Positions 63,151 to 64,000 of a stretch of DNA of 64,000 nt are shown piece after piece. The number at the start of each line of letters is the position of its first letter. The stretch's first letter is position 1. The DNA is from Halobacteriovorax sp. GB3 (GTDB lineage Bacteria; Bdellovibrionota; Bacteriovoracia; Bacteriovoracales; Bacteriovoracaceae): NCBI RefSeq assembly GCF_028649655.1, contig NZ_JAQSLN010000003.1, positions 1,178,001-1,242,000 on the forward strand, written 5' to 3'. A model generated the notes under the pieces. That model ran no database searches, was not told the origin of the DNA, and saw nothing but the letters and a program-made list of their open reading frames with translations. A program made the translations under genes and the position numbers.

Positions 63151-64000
63151 AGAATTTCCTTCTTTGGGCTTAGCCATTTTATTTGCAACTCAGGTGAAGG
63201 ATATATTTTATTATATCCCTTATAGAGAATATTTGTTTTTACGAGAGTCTGAATTTTAGAAAGAAGATCCATGTAGCGATTCCATAGCTCTAAGTCATTT
63301 CTTAAATAACTCTCCATCGATTTTGTCACTGTGTATTGTTCACTGACTTCAAAACCTTTATCCCAAATAACTTCATCGTATTTTGCGAGAACCTTTTTCA
63401 AGATTTCCTTGTCGAGTTTTTTCCCATAGTAATTTGTTCCAAAGAAATCCATCAATGACTTGTCTTCAATCTTTTTTATAAAGTACTCGTTCTTAATACG
63501 AAGATAGTCTTCAAACATAAGAAGAGAGATCTCTGCTTTTGTTAAATCCATTGTTCTAATGAATGGAACAGAAATTAAGAATGTAAATTGATTCTCACTA
63601 GAAGGCAGTGCCATGTGAGTAACGTTTGGAGACTCTGTATAGAGAACTCTAAATTTAACACCAAAGTGACCATACTTATTTAGAAATTTAGAGAAGTATT
63701 CATTCACCCCATAGTCAGGCTTTTTGATATCCCACTTTAATACAGGAGCATTTTTCACGAGCCAAAGCTCTGTAGCGAAGTCCCAGAACTCACTACGGAC
63801 AGGAAGATTATACTTAGACTGCATCTCTTTAACTTTCTGGGCCTTCTTCTCTTTTTCTTTTTCGAGCTTAATTCTAGCCTCTTCATCAAGGCCGTCTTTC
63901 TTTAGGACTTTCTTAATTTTAGAGAAATCAACAAACTCATTTTCAACTTGGGCGTAAGATGAAATTTGAAATAGTAATGAAAGAGGTAAGATGATCTTTT
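63147..64000 (-). CDS. Secreted protein of unknown function (start just off the right edge)
   Basis: The reading frame is open to base 64000 and yields about 284 residues. The first readable residues are a hydrophobic signal peptide ending near SSYAQ, so only the initiator codon and perhaps one or two residues are missing. A charged helical stretch (about 20-60) follows, then a soluble domain with no recognised family. It is coupled by four bases to the membrane-protein gene at 62323. Confidence 0.68.
   Translation of the reverse strand, partial: KIILPLSLLFQISSYAQVENEFVDFSKIKKVLKKDGLDEEARIKLEKEKEKKAQKVKEMQSKYNLPVRSEFWDFATELWLVKNAPVLKWDIKKPDYGVNEYFSKFLNKYGHFGVKFRVLYTESPNVTHMALPSSENQFTFLISVPFIRTMDLTKAEISLLMFEDYLRIKNEYFIKKIEDKSLMDFFGTNYYGKKLDKEILKKVLAKYDEVIWDKGFEVSEQYTVTKSMESYLRNDLELWNRYMDLLSKIQTLVKTNILYKGYNKIYPSPELQIKWLSPKKEIL

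Overview
The window is AT-rich, densely packed chromosomal DNA of a Gram-negative, motile bacterium. The gene content (paired Tol envelope genes, FtsE/FtsX/EnvC, motAB, chemoreceptor, DUF3015 and DUF4105 secreted proteins, many small secreted proteins and proteases, nucleoside uptake and phosphorolysis, an acetyl-beta-lysine osmolyte enzyme) fits a predatory member of Bdellovibrionota, most likely the marine/saline Bacteriovorax-Halobacteriovorax branch. This assignment is inference from gene content; no rRNA is present to confirm it. I saw no rRNA, tRNA, CRISPR, insertion sequence or prophage, and no gene-free stretch longer than 300 bases.

Layout. 1-8 kb: a Tat-exported solute-binding protein (cut by the left edge), RDD membrane protein, orphan beta-lysine acetyltransferase AblB, small secreted proteins, a trypsin-like protease, a second binding protein and aspS. 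8-12.4 kb: a probable division cluster with FtsB-like protein, an acidic repeat protein, YggT and YihY. 12.4-19.6 kb: DNA polymerase II (polB), DUF3015/DUF4105 secreted proteins, bacteriohemerythrin, O-methyltransferase and a QueD-like enzyme. 19.6-28 kb: an RND/MMPL exporter with a LolA-like and an outer-membrane protein, a DAHP synthase-chorismate mutase fusion, YciB, a WYL regulator and an RluA enzyme. 28-30.3 kb: motAB under a sigma-28-type promoter, then a stand-alone 67-residue protein gene with its own promoter and terminator. 30.5-35.5 kb: a ribosomal/replication operon (S6-S18 fusion, DUF2232, L9, DnaB, PabB). 35.7-41.4 kb: RNase G/E, NupC and, divergently, thymidine phosphorylase and purine nucleoside phosphorylase. 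41.4-47.6 kb: chemoreceptor with sigma-28-type promoter, DnaQ-like exonuclease, and xseA-histidine kinase-crcB. 47.7-51.6 kb: ftsE-ftsX-envC-ctpA. 51.9-57.1 kb: CheR, an unknown protein behind an unusual hairpin, subtilisin-like protease and HD phosphohydrolase. 57.2-64 kb: a degenerate sigma-54-type regulator, tolQ-tolR-tolA-tolB and two unknown envelope genes.

The most striking item is at 34826-35449: ribosomal proteins S6 and S18, normally separate proteins that bind each other on the 30S platform, are encoded as one continuous polypeptide. The mRNA leader in front (35463-35496) folds into a stem with a 3' CCG bulge, like the known S6:S18 autoregulatory element. Other unusual items are a ribosome-binding site built into the 3' arm of a terminator-like hairpin (52751-52778), an enhancer-binding-type regulator lacking both the GAFTGA loop and the Walker B acids, a histidine kinase with an eroded ATPase domain, complementary acidic and basic repeat proteins next to FtsB, and frequent tail-to-tail gene overlaps (6 of 11 convergent junctions).
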